Assembly (NCBI GenBank): GCA_020350865.1
Contig: CP070726.1
Coordinates: forward strand, 1,196,532 to 1,201,743
Reading direction: 5' to 3'
DNA: 5,212 bases
From: Thermoplasmata archaeon
GTDB taxonomy: Archaea > Thermoplasmatota > Thermoplasmata > GCA-020350865
Shown here piece by piece: positions 1 through 5,212 of the stretch; position 1 is the stretch's first letter; each line of letters starts with the position of its first letter. Position numbers and translations under genes: made by a program. The notes below the pieces were generated by a model. That model did not search any database and was not told the DNA's origin. It saw nothing but the letters and a program-made list of their open reading frames with translations.

Positions 1-344
1 CTGCTCTGGCCCAAGATGATGTTTGCGGCTGTCATATCACGGATACCGAAAACCTCCTTTTCGAATTCCACGATAAGAGCCCTCAACTCGCTGTCTCCGG
101 GCGTGGTGCTGTAGGCTCCGCTCTTATGGAACTCATCAGGGTCAGAGCAGATCTTTACATACTGTTTTCTGAACTCCTCCGGTGCTGCATGGTTGACCCA
201 CCCCCCTCCGAAAGAGATGACGTCATCAGGGTCCAGGCCCATATTGATGATGTTTTTGCGCTCCGCCATCTTCATTATCTGCCGAATCGGAGAGGGCTTT
301 TGTATCTGCTCCTCAACGATTTTTGACAAGGTGAGCTCTGCCAT
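1..344 (-). CDS. PLP-dependent class I/II aminotransferase, N-terminal part (runs off left edge)
   Basis: Reverse-strand reading from the ATG at 344-342 gives 114 codons plus two bases, open to the window edge. Visible signatures are SPIRQIMKMAE (residues 18-28), VISFGGG (42-48), GAYSTTPGDSELR (76-88) and ANIILGQS (107-114). Together these match the N-terminal arm and start of the large domain of fold-type I aminotransferases of the aspartate / 2-aminoadipate (LysN/ARO8-like) group, which transfer amino groups between amino acids and 2-oxoacids in the cytoplasm. The PLP-binding lysine and substrate-binding arginine lie outside the window, so the substrate cannot be named. No Shine-Dalgarno motif precedes the start. 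An in-frame ATG at 404-402 would add 20 residues, but that extension looks unlike the family and overlaps the probable promoter. The gene follows nnr on the same strand after a 141-bp gap. The family call is firm; the specific enzyme is open. Confidence 0.88.
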   Translation of the reverse strand, partial: MAELTLSKIVEEQIQKPSPIRQIMKMAERKNIINMGLDPDDVISFGGGWVNHAAPEEFRKQYVKICSDPDEFHKSGAYSTTPGDSELRALIVEFEKEVFGIRDMTAANIILGQS

Positions 345-390
345 GATATCACGAGAAAGGGTATTGGTTGGGGTGATATTAATGTTGTGA

Positions 391-401
391 GAAATATTTT
401 G
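391..401 (-). promoter_or_regulatory. Candidate TATA box for the aminotransferase gene
   Basis: Read on the minus strand, this A/T block is CAAAATATTTC, with its centre about 52 bp before the ATG at 344. Archaeal transcription usually starts 22-27 bp downstream of the box, which would leave a leader of roughly 25 nt. A second A/T-rich block (TTAATATC, 377-384) is closer and would give a leader of about 10 nt, so the choice of box is uncertain. Confidence 0.3.
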
Positions 402-425
402 CATTTGGCAAGAATGGCCTCAGGG

Positions 426-443
426 TTTCAAATGAAATTTCAT
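426..443. promoter_or_regulatory. Alternating TTTCA/TGAAA half-sites with a 12-bp perfect palindrome (operator-like)
   Basis: The plus strand reads TTTCA (426-430), AA, TGAAA (433-437), TTTCA (438-442). The segment 432-443, ATGAAATTTCAT, is a perfect 12-bp palindrome, and 426-437 is a second inverted repeat sharing the middle half-site. It lies in the gap between nnr and the aminotransferase, about 30-50 bp upstream of the candidate TATA box at 391-401. This placement would suit an activator or other dimeric helix-turn-helix regulator. No regulator gene is nearby, and the A/T-rich sequence raises the odds of chance palindromes. Confidence 0.3.
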
Positions 444-485
444 GCCTTCTGAAAAGTGGGTCGCAATACATCATCCGGGGAGCCG

Positions 486-1925
486 TTACCTTAAAAACGA
501 TTTCAATACGGGCGGTATCCTTTCGATGATATCTGAGGCCATCATCGAATGACCAAGCCCCTCGAAGGCCAATTCCCCTGCCAAGCCGTTTGTGAACGCG
601 GCGATCCTTGCCGAATTGAAGGGTGAGGCCCCCTTTGCAAGCATTCCCCCCACCAGGCCAGCCAGGACATCGCCGGTACCACCCACGGTCATGGCCGGAT
701 GGCCGGTGATGTTCAGTTTGATATGCTCGCCGTCGGATACGATATCCAAGCTTCCTTTGAGCAGAACGGTAAATTCCGTTTTTTCTGCAAATGCCCTTAC
801 CTGCTCTGACCGTTCCTCAATGTCCGTTTTCACAGCCTCACTGCTTAATATATTGAATTCACGGGCGTGTGGCGTCAGCACACCCTTCTTTCCCTTAAGG
901 ATGCTGATATCCTCTGCTGTGGGTTTTACGGCATCTGCATCGATGACCAGGGGTTTTTGGCAGTTAGTAATCACCGCCTTGACCGCTTCCGCTGTAACCT
1001 TTGCCTCGCCAAGGCCAGGTCCGATTATCACGGCATCTATTTTTTTCATAATGGAGTTAATTGATTTGATATCATCCTTGGTGAGGACATCGCCTCCTAG
1101 CCTGTGGACAATGAAATTGGGGGAAAACGAAGCAATGATCTCGAAGGTTTTGGCGGGGGTGGCTATGTGAACCAGATCCACACCGATACGGTACGCGGCA
1201 AGACCGGCAAGGGCCGGTGCACCCGAGTACGGTCCTCCCCCTATGATGAGCAGCCTTCCGTTGTCCCCTTTGTGGGAATCCTTCTCCGGTCGTGGGTAGT
1301 ACACGAACTCCCCTGGGCCCAGGTATTGCTCGGCCTCCTTGGGAATACCGATATCCACTACCCTGATTTCACCTGAGTTCTTCTTATCCATGCCCTCTTT
1401 CACGTCATGAAACGTGACCGTCATATCTGGAACTACAGGATACCTTGTGCCTAGACCGCTCGGTACGTCAACCGATAGAACGGGAATATCAGCTCTGTTT
1501 ATCGTTTCTATACATGACAGATACGGCTCCCTCATCTCACCGGCAATGCCTATGCCGAGCATGGCGTCGATTATGAGATGGGCGCCTTGGATTTTTGTGT
1601 CCAATTCCGAGGCGTCCACTATCTCCATTTTATCCTCGATTTTATGGAAGTTCGCCCTTGCTATATCCGAGCGGATATTGTCCCTTGGCCTGACTAAAAT
1701 CACATCGATTTGGCATTCTTCCCGCAGGTGCCTTGCGGCCACAAAGCCGTCACCTCCGTTGTTTCCCGGTCCGCAGATAATGGATACCTTCCTACCTGCG
1801 ATTCCGAATCCCTCAAGGGCTACCTGGGCCGTTGCCTTTCCCGCATTTTCCATTAGCTGCGATGTTGGGACACCCAGGTACTCCGCATTGATATCCAGTA
1901 CATTGACCTCTTTGAAGGGTATCAT
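486..1925 (-). CDS. nnr: Bifunctional NAD(P)H-hydrate repair enzyme Nnr (epimerase + ADP/ATP-dependent dehydratase)
   Basis: The enzyme repairs NAD(P)HX, the damaged hydrated form of NAD(P)H: the N-terminal domain interconverts R and S epimers, and the C-terminal domain dehydrates the S form with nucleotide hydrolysis. The protein is 479 residues, the usual length for the fused form. The YjeF_N epimerase domain (about 1-210) shows LMENAGK (24-30), GPGNNGGDGF (52-61), MLGIGIAGE (122-130) and SVDVPSG (151-157), where Asp153 is the conserved acidic residue. The ribokinase-like dehydratase domain (about 216-479) shows HKGDNG (218-223), IGPGLG (301-306), DADAVKP (329-335), TPHAREF (351-357), LLKGS (388-392), NITGHP (405-410) and GGTGD (415-419), whose Asp419 is the expected catalytic base. 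No key motif is missing, so it should be active and cytoplasmic. The start gives the canonical short N-terminus, and an in-frame stop lies ten codons upstream. It follows the surface-protein gene after 103 bp; no functional link is evident. Confidence 0.97.
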   Translation of the reverse strand: MIPFKEVNVLDINAEYLGVPTSQLMENAGKATAQVALEGFGIAGRKVSIICGPGNNGGDGFVAARHLREECQIDVILVRPRDNIRSDIARANFHKIEDKMEIVDASELDTKIQGAHLIIDAMLGIGIAGEMREPYLSCIETINRADIPVLSVDVPSGLGTRYPVVPDMTVTFHDVKEGMDKKNSGEIRVVDIGIPKEAEQYLGPGEFVYYPRPEKDSHKGDNGRLLIIGGGPYSGAPALAGLAAYRIGVDLVHIATPAKTFEIIASFSPNFIVHRLGGDVLTKDDIKSINSIMKKIDAVIIGPGLGEAKVTAEAVKAVITNCQKPLVIDADAVKPTAEDISILKGKKGVLTPHAREFNILSSEAVKTDIEERSEQVRAFAEKTEFTVLLKGSLDIVSDGEHIKLNITGHPAMTVGGTGDVLAGLVGGMLAKGASPFNSARIAAFTNGLAGELAFEGLGHSMMASDIIERIPPVLKSFLR

Positions 1926-1928
1926 TGG

Positions 1929-2000
1929 GACAGAAAAAGTGCTCTGTCTATTTCAAGGTTGTGATTGGGAGGCTATCTGTGTCTTTTGATGGCAGATAGC
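1929..2000 (-). other. Two small inverted repeats in the gap upstream of nnr (possible terminator or structured leader)
   Basis: On the minus strand the gap after the surface-protein gene contains a perfect 8-bp inverted repeat, GCTATCTG / CAGATAGC (2000-1993 and 1979-1972, 13-nt loop), then a 6-bp repeat, GACAGA / TCTGTC (1948-1943 and 1934-1929, 8-nt loop), ending three bases before the nnr ATG. The first could mark the 3' end of the upstream transcript, but no strong T-tract follows it. The second could hide or expose the start codon. Both stems are short and may be chance. Confidence 0.3.
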
Positions 2001-2012
2001 TTCTGTTAAGTC

Positions 2013-2024
2013 TTATTATCTAAA
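2013..2024 (-). promoter_or_regulatory. Weak candidate TATA-like box for nnr
   Basis: The minus strand reads TTTTAGATAATA just downstream of the surface-protein stop codon (2031-2029). If used, transcription would begin near 1993 and leave a leader of about 65-70 nt containing at least the start-proximal inverted repeat. It is equally possible that nnr is read through from the upstream gene; the sequence does not decide. Confidence 0.2.
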
Positions 2025-2028
2025 ATAC

Positions 2029-4791
2029 TCAGTAGTTCCCCATTCTCTTCCTCTCACCGCTCCAGATCAAAACCAAGGCAACAGCCGCAACAGCAATGAT
2101 TATCATCACGATAAAGGGCAGGAGCAGGTAAACACCGTCTTCCTCCTCCTCTTCCTCATGCCCTTCGATGTGTATTTCGATTTCTACCTCATCCTCGTTT
2201 CCTGATTTGTCCTTTACAGTGATTATGAGGGTCTTTTTTCCAGGCTCAGTGCGCTTAGTTACAGGCATCTCATAGGAAAAAGTACCGTCTTGGGATTTCG
2301 AATCGCCGTGAGTTCCGTCATCGTACATACGCTGGGCAGCGCCTCCCCCCAGTTCTGAGAGATCGATTCTCACGCTATCTATGTCCCCAAGGCCGTTCTC
2401 GTCCTCCACCGTCACCTTGAATACAATGGATTCCTGTTCATCGATATCTACTTTCAGGGGATATGGTTGGAAGTCCTTGATTATCGGTGGGGCATTGGGC
2501 ACAACCTCGATTTGAAGGTTTTGTGAATCGTTTGCGCCCTTCGGGTCGTAAATAGTAACCGAGACAGTGTATTTCCCCTCCTCTTCCGGTGCCTGCCAGT
2601 AAACGGTTGCGCCTTTCCCGGAGATGTACCCGTTTGAAGCGTGATAAGTGTAGGTTAAGTCATCACCATCATCGTCTTCTGCAGTCACACTAAGCTCACT
2701 GCTCTCCCCGGGAAGCAGAACGGAAGGCTCAGAATTAAATTCCAATATCACTGGCGGATGGTTGATTTCCGGCTGGGGCGGGACGGCAGGCTCCTCTTCG
2801 GGCTCTTTGACCTCAATATCCACGTTTGCCTGGTTATTGCTGACATCGAATTCCTGCGGTATGCAATTTCCAATGGATGCAACGATGGTATGGCCGCCTT
2901 TCTCGTTTTTCGTATCCCACACCACTTGGGCGATCTTCTGCTCTCCAGGTTTGAGGTTAGTTATAGTGTCCATGCCTATGGATTCAGATAAGATGTCGCC
3001 GTCATAGAACGTTATCTCTGCGTAATCGGCCTTGATGTGGCCTATATTCACTACGGTAGCGTAGATTGCCACCTTATCCCCCTCCTCGGGTTTTGGATCA
3101 GAGAAGGTAATGTTGGATACTATGAGGTCCGGGTTCTCGTATACAGTTATTTTCTGATCAAGCAAAACACTGTTTACCCTCCCCTCCTCACCCGACGGCC
3201 AGGAGATTCTTATGTCCACGGGACCATGATAATTACCAAAGCCGAAATGCTGGATCAAGGAATGCTGGTAGGCGTGGCCTGAGGTCCCGCCCTCCACTTC
3301 CTTCATCTGTGTAATGCCGTTGTAGGTGACCGATATCCTTGCTCCGATTGCTGCGAGATTGCTCACTGAAGCATTGAGCTCCACCTCTAACCAGTGGTTG
3401 GTGCTGCCCCCGTTGTTTCTAAACAACCTCACCTCGTATTTGCCGCCCTCATAGTGATACTTGCCCTCCGTTATTAAATCGATGTAACCGTCGTTGTTGT
3501 AATCTGCCCAGCAGGCCCCGTCACTATCCCACACCCTAACTCCCACATCATCGGAAACATCTGTGAATGTACCGTCCCCGTTGTTCTCGAAAAAGAACGA
3601 ATAGGCATAGTCCACGTAGTTTTTTATCTGCGGGATGAACATGTCGTAGTCGCCGTCGTTGTCGTAATCCCCCCATGCAATGCCGAAGTGAAGCTCGTCC
3701 TCGCTCATGTACGGTTTCTTCTCGATACCTGTATCGTCCCTCACATCAGTGAACGAATATCCCGCGGAAGGTCCGTCGTTGCGCAGCATCTGTGAATAGT
3801 CGGTGTAAAAGCCCCTGGGGTCAGTTGTGTGTGCCAGGTTGCTCACCCACATATCCAGATCCCCATCGTGGTCGTAATCTGCCCACGATGAGCCTGCTGT
3901 ATGACCAAAGTACTGGCCTCCCATGGCCTCTCCCGCGGCATTCTTCTCGAATGCCACATCCGTGAAAGTACCGTCCTTGTTGTTCTCGTAGAGATAATTC
4001 GGGGTGACGAGGTAGTTGGAAACATGGATGTCGGGCCATCCGTCGTTATTGTAGTCCCCCCAGTTCACCCCCATGCCTGCATAGGGGTTGTCCCCCTCAA
4101 AGACTCCGGCTGCAACAGTGACATCCGAAAATGTTCCGTTGCCGTTGTTGTGCCACAGCACATCGGGATACCTGATGTCCGCGTCGTCCCTCCAGTTCAC
4201 AACATAAAGGTCAATGTAACCGTCCCTGTCATAGTCGGCCCATCCAGCTGCCAGGCCCGGCATACCATCGTTCATGTTGCCTGCGCTCTCCGTGACATTG
4301 ATGAAGGTGTAGTCAGGGGGACCCTGGTTCATCCACAGCGTGTCCCAGTATTCATATGGATGTCCCGCAGCATAAAAATCCAGGTATCCGTCGTTGTTGT
4401 AATCCCCCCACACCGCATATCCGCTGCCCTCCAAGCCGACCTCTCCTGTAACCTCGGTGAAGTGCCATTCGGGGGGACCACTGTTTCTGAACAGCCTCCC
4501 GCCTTTCACCAGCAGGTCCTGAAATCCGTCATTGTTGTAATCGCCCCAGGCAAAGGAGTCCCCTCTCACACCCGAGAGCCCTAAGTCCTCGGAAACGTTG
4601 GTGAAGGTGACATTACCTGCTCGAGTTGTTGAGGAAAGAGTTAGTTTTTGTTCCTTCCTTTCAGGCTTTATGCTCAACTCTTCAATGGGTCCTCCATCCC
4701 TAGGGGTATTAATCCCTTCTAAAAAGAAAGAGTTACATGAAAGGAAGATCAATACAATCGAAATCACAGTGGCCGTTATTTTCATTTTCAT
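2029..4791 (-). CDS. Secreted, membrane-anchored FG-GAP/VCBS beta-propeller protein with ASPIC/UnbV, CARDB and Ig-like domains
   Basis: This 920-residue protein is predicted to sit on the outer cell face. In order: a signal peptide (about 1-23, hydrophobic core ATVISIVLIFL); a short linker; seven FG-GAP/VCBS repeats (core motifs near residues 82, 128, 184, 244, 303, 373 and 428, each W-[GA]-D-Y-[ND]-x-D-G-x-x-D); an ASPIC/UnbV domain (about 466-552, with NHWLEVEL, GARISV, HFGFGN and WPSGEEG); a CARDB domain (about 553-661); an E/P-rich linker (661-675); two Ig-like domains (about 678-764 and 767-876); an acidic stalk (EGHEEEEEEDG); one helix (about 887-909); and a basic tail, SGERKR. The D-x-D-x-D-G loops are typical calcium-binding sites, and seven repeats suit a seven-bladed propeller. 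FG-GAP plus UnbV is the CRTAC1-like core; such proteins are generally linked to adhesion or ligand binding, but no ligand can be assigned. No Shine-Dalgarno motif precedes the start; a second ATG two codons in is an alternative. Confidence 0.93.
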   Translation of the reverse strand: MKMKITATVISIVLIFLSCNSFFLEGINTPRDGGPIEELSIKPERKEQKLTLSSTTRAGNVTFTNVSEDLGLSGVRGDSFAWGDYNNDGFQDLLVKGGRLFRNSGPPEWHFTEVTGEVGLEGSGYAVWGDYNNDGYLDFYAAGHPYEYWDTLWMNQGPPDYTFINVTESAGNMNDGMPGLAAGWADYDRDGYIDLYVVNWRDDADIRYPDVLWHNNGNGTFSDVTVAAGVFEGDNPYAGMGVNWGDYNNDGWPDIHVSNYLVTPNYLYENNKDGTFTDVAFEKNAAGEAMGGQYFGHTAGSSWADYDHDGDLDMWVSNLAHTTDPRGFYTDYSQMLRNDGPSAGYSFTDVRDDTGIEKKPYMSEDELHFGIAWGDYDNDGDYDMFIPQIKNYVDYAYSFFFENNGDGTFTDVSDDVGVRVWDSDGACWADYNNDGYIDLITEGKYHYEGGKYEVRLFRNNGGSTNHWLEVELNASVSNLAAIGARISVTYNGITQMKEVEGGTSGHAYQHSLIQHFGFGNYHGPVDIRISWPSGEEGRVNSVLLDQKITVYENPDLIVSNITFSDPKPEEGDKVAIYATVVNIGHIKADYAEITFYDGDILSESIGMDTITNLKPGEQKIAQVVWDTKNEKGGHTIVASIGNCIPQEFDVSNNQANVDIEVKEPEEEPAVPPQPEINHPPVILEFNSEPSVLLPGESSELSVTAEDDDGDDLTYTYHASNGYISGKGATVYWQAPEEEGKYTVSVTIYDPKGANDSQNLQIEVVPNAPPIIKDFQPYPLKVDIDEQESIVFKVTVEDENGLGDIDSVRIDLSELGGGAAQRMYDDGTHGDSKSQDGTFSYEMPVTKRTEPGKKTLIITVKDKSGNEDEVEIEIHIEGHEEEEEEDGVYLLLPFIVMIIIAVAAVALVLIWSGERKRMGNY
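3469..4548 (-). repeat. Seven FG-GAP/VCBS repeat units within the surface-protein gene
   Basis: The codons for WGDYNNDG-type cores recur seven times, at spacings of 46, 56, 60, 59, 70 and 55 residues. At DNA level the plus strand shows recurrent near-copies of CCGTCGTTGTTGTAATC, near 3489, 3655, 3865, 4040, 4220, 4388 and 4527. The rest of each unit differs at DNA and protein level, so these look like old, diverged duplications with a conserved calcium loop rather than recent tandem amplification. Such short identical cores could still cause slippage, recombination or misassembly. Confidence 0.9.
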
Positions 4792-4820
4792 ATGCTATGA
4801 CCGAAAGATACAGTGTCTTC

Positions 4821-4831
4821 AGATTATTTAA
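4821..4831 (-). promoter_or_regulatory. Candidate TATA box for the surface-protein gene
   Basis: The minus strand reads TTAAATAATCT, preceded by an A-rich stretch (GCAAAATCG) that could serve as a BRE. The box centre is about 36 bp before the ATG at 4791, so transcription would start around 4801 and leave a leader of about 10 nt. A very short leader agrees with the absence of a Shine-Dalgarno motif. Confidence 0.5.
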
Positions 4832-4846
4832 CGATTTTGCGATATT

Positions 4847-4859
4847 GGGTGTTATACCC
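4847..4859. promoter_or_regulatory. 13-bp imperfect dyad between the divergent promoters (operator-like)
   Basis: The plus strand reads GGGTGTTATACCC. Arms GGGT and ACCC pair perfectly around a five-base centre, in which one further pair matches. It lies about 16 bp upstream of the minus-strand TATA-like box and about 45 bp upstream of the plus-strand one, where a regulator could act on either gene. This is positional inference only. Confidence 0.3.
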
Positions 4860-4903
4860 CTGAGATCGTGAAGGAATGCCATATTTCGTTTTGATTCTCT
4901 ATT

Positions 4904-4917
4904 CGAAAAATATATTA
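4904..4917 (+). promoter_or_regulatory. Candidate BRE/TATA box for the small plus-strand ORF
   Basis: The sequence CGAAAAATATATTA combines a purine-rich BRE-like start with an A/T-only TATA-like core. Initiation 22-27 bp downstream would fall near 4938, about 15 nt before the ATG at 4955. It is the best TATA-box match in the window. Its presence supports the small ORF being transcribed from its own promoter, divergently from the surface-protein gene. Confidence 0.5.
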
Positions 4918-4954
4918 CGATGAAACGAATTCTCAACTCAAAGGATGGATGATA

Positions 4955-5125
4955 ATGAAAAACAGAACACTATTAATTACGATTATGTTGTGTCTGGTAT
5001 GGATTTTGGTCATCACATCTTTGGTCGGGAGCGGTCAGGACGATAGAACAGAGTATAATGATATATTTATCGCAGAGAATAGTACCTCCGCAAGTGTTTT
5101 AATGTTTCAAACCGTAAAAGAATAG
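4955..5125 (+). CDS. Short hypothetical secreted or membrane peptide (56 aa), possibly the truncated start of a larger protein
   Basis: The reading frame begins MKNRTLLITIML and continues with a hydrophobic stretch to about residue 25, then a polar segment rich in D, E, N, S and T, ending QTVKE before a TAG stop. This is a classic signal peptide (positive start, hydrophobic core, small residues VGSG before QDD), so about 28 exported residues would remain, or the core could act as a membrane anchor. AAGGA (4941-4945) lies nine bases before this ATG and resembles a ribosome-binding site. An in-frame ATG at 4949 (start MIMKN) is an alternative but sits too close to AAGGA. I recognise no family. 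The frame stays open from the stop to the window edge, so this may be the N-terminus of a secreted protein broken by a nonsense mutation or sequence error, or an intact small gene. It is divergent from the surface-protein gene. Confidence 0.5.
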   Translation: MKNRTLLITIMLCLVWILVITSLVGSGQDDRTEYNDIFIAENSTSASVLMFQTVKE

Positions 5126-5126
5126 T

Positions 5127-5196
5127 GCCTATTGCGCCATTCCTCCTTTAACATCTACCCGGCCATAGGGCCGAGGAGGGATGGGATGCAACAGGC
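5127..5196. other. Extended imperfect hairpin (long inverted repeat) directly after the small ORF
   Basis: GCCTATTGC (5127-5135) pairs with GCAACAGGC (5188-5196) with one mismatch. After a small internal loop, CCATTCCTCCT (5137-5147) pairs with AGGAGGGATGG (5174-5184), with a single G-U pair in the plus-strand RNA. A further small stem, CGGCC / GGCCG (5160-5164 and 5169-5173, four-base loop), sits near the tip. About 20 of 70 bases on each side are paired, which is unlikely by chance. It begins two bases after the TAG stop at 5123-5125. GGAGG (5175-5179), six bases before the ATG at 5186, would be hidden in the stem. It could be a transcript-end structure, a non-coding RNA, a ribosome-binding-site-masking leader for a gene beyond the edge, or a palindromic mobile repeat. 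No T-tract follows within the window. Confidence 0.55.
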
Positions 5197-5212
5197 GATA
5201 AGAGGTATAGGA

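Noticed and set aside
126..390. Plus-strand ORFs near the left edge
   Set aside because: Antisense to the aminotransferase start, whose family motifs are clear.
592..1170. Plus-strand ORF of 192 codons inside nnr
   Set aside because: Lies fully antisense to the conserved dehydratase domain of nnr; its translation shows no recognisable domain.
1414..1989. Plus-strand ORF of 191 codons over the 5' half of nnr
   Set aside because: Antisense to the epimerase domain, whose motifs are intact; the ORF is explained by the codon use of nnr.
3901..4584. Plus-strand ORF of 227 codons over the FG-GAP region
   Set aside because: Its V/I/P-rich translation mirrors the repeated calcium-loop codons on the other strand; it is a shadow of the repeats.
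4732..4743. Lipobox-like FLSC (residues 16-19) in the surface-protein signal peptide
   Set aside because: The -3 position is Phe instead of the usual Leu/Val/Ile, and the protein already has a C-terminal membrane anchor, so lipoprotein processing is not supported.
4733..4936. Minus-strand ORF of 67 codons across the divergent intergenic region
   Set aside because: Overlaps the surface-protein signal peptide in another frame and covers both candidate TATA boxes; no domain or signal is seen.
5186..5212. Possible CDS starting at ATG 5186 behind GGAGG (5175-5179)
   Set aside because: Only nine codons are visible (MQQAIRGIG), too few to support a gene; the GGAGG is equally explained as part of the hairpin stem.
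5126..5212. tRNA, 5S rRNA, SRP RNA or RNase P RNA at the right edge
   Set aside because: No T-loop consensus, acceptor/anticodon arrangement, SRP helix 8 motif or RNase P core motif could be recognised; the structure is one long hairpin.

Overview
The window looks archaeal, most likely an uncultured Thermoplasmata-type euryarchaeon. The evidence is TATA-box-like sequences about 35 bp upstream of starts, no Shine-Dalgarno motif before the three minus-strand genes, a bifunctional Nnr, and a large secreted protein ending in an acidic stalk, one membrane helix and a basic tail. The lineage is my inference from these features; nothing here is a phylogenetic marker.

Layout: three genes lie on the minus strand. 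In transcription order they are a 920-residue surface protein (4791 to 2029), the NAD(P)HX repair enzyme Nnr (1925 to 486), and the first 114 codons of a PLP-dependent class I/II aminotransferase (344 to beyond the left edge). A divergent intergenic region (4792-4954) holds a TATA-like box for each direction. To its right on the plus strand is a small ORF (4955-5125, 56 codons) with a signal peptide. Two bases after its TAG stop begins a long imperfect hairpin (5127-5196) that reaches almost to the window edge.

The surface protein is the most distinctive gene: a signal peptide, seven FG-GAP/VCBS calcium-loop repeats (probably a seven-bladed beta-propeller), an ASPIC/UnbV domain, a CARDB domain, two Ig-like domains, an acidic linker and a C-terminal membrane anchor. 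Its core resembles the CRTAC1-like FG-GAP plus UnbV architecture. Nnr and the aminotransferase are metabolic genes with no evident functional tie to it; they are collinear but separated by gaps of 103 and 141 bp that each hold possible control sequences.

No rRNA, tRNA, CRISPR array, transposase or defence gene is visible. I do not see a clear new system. The parts most worth a second look are the hairpin and short secreted ORF at the right edge, the dyads in the intergenic regions, and the surface protein's domain order.
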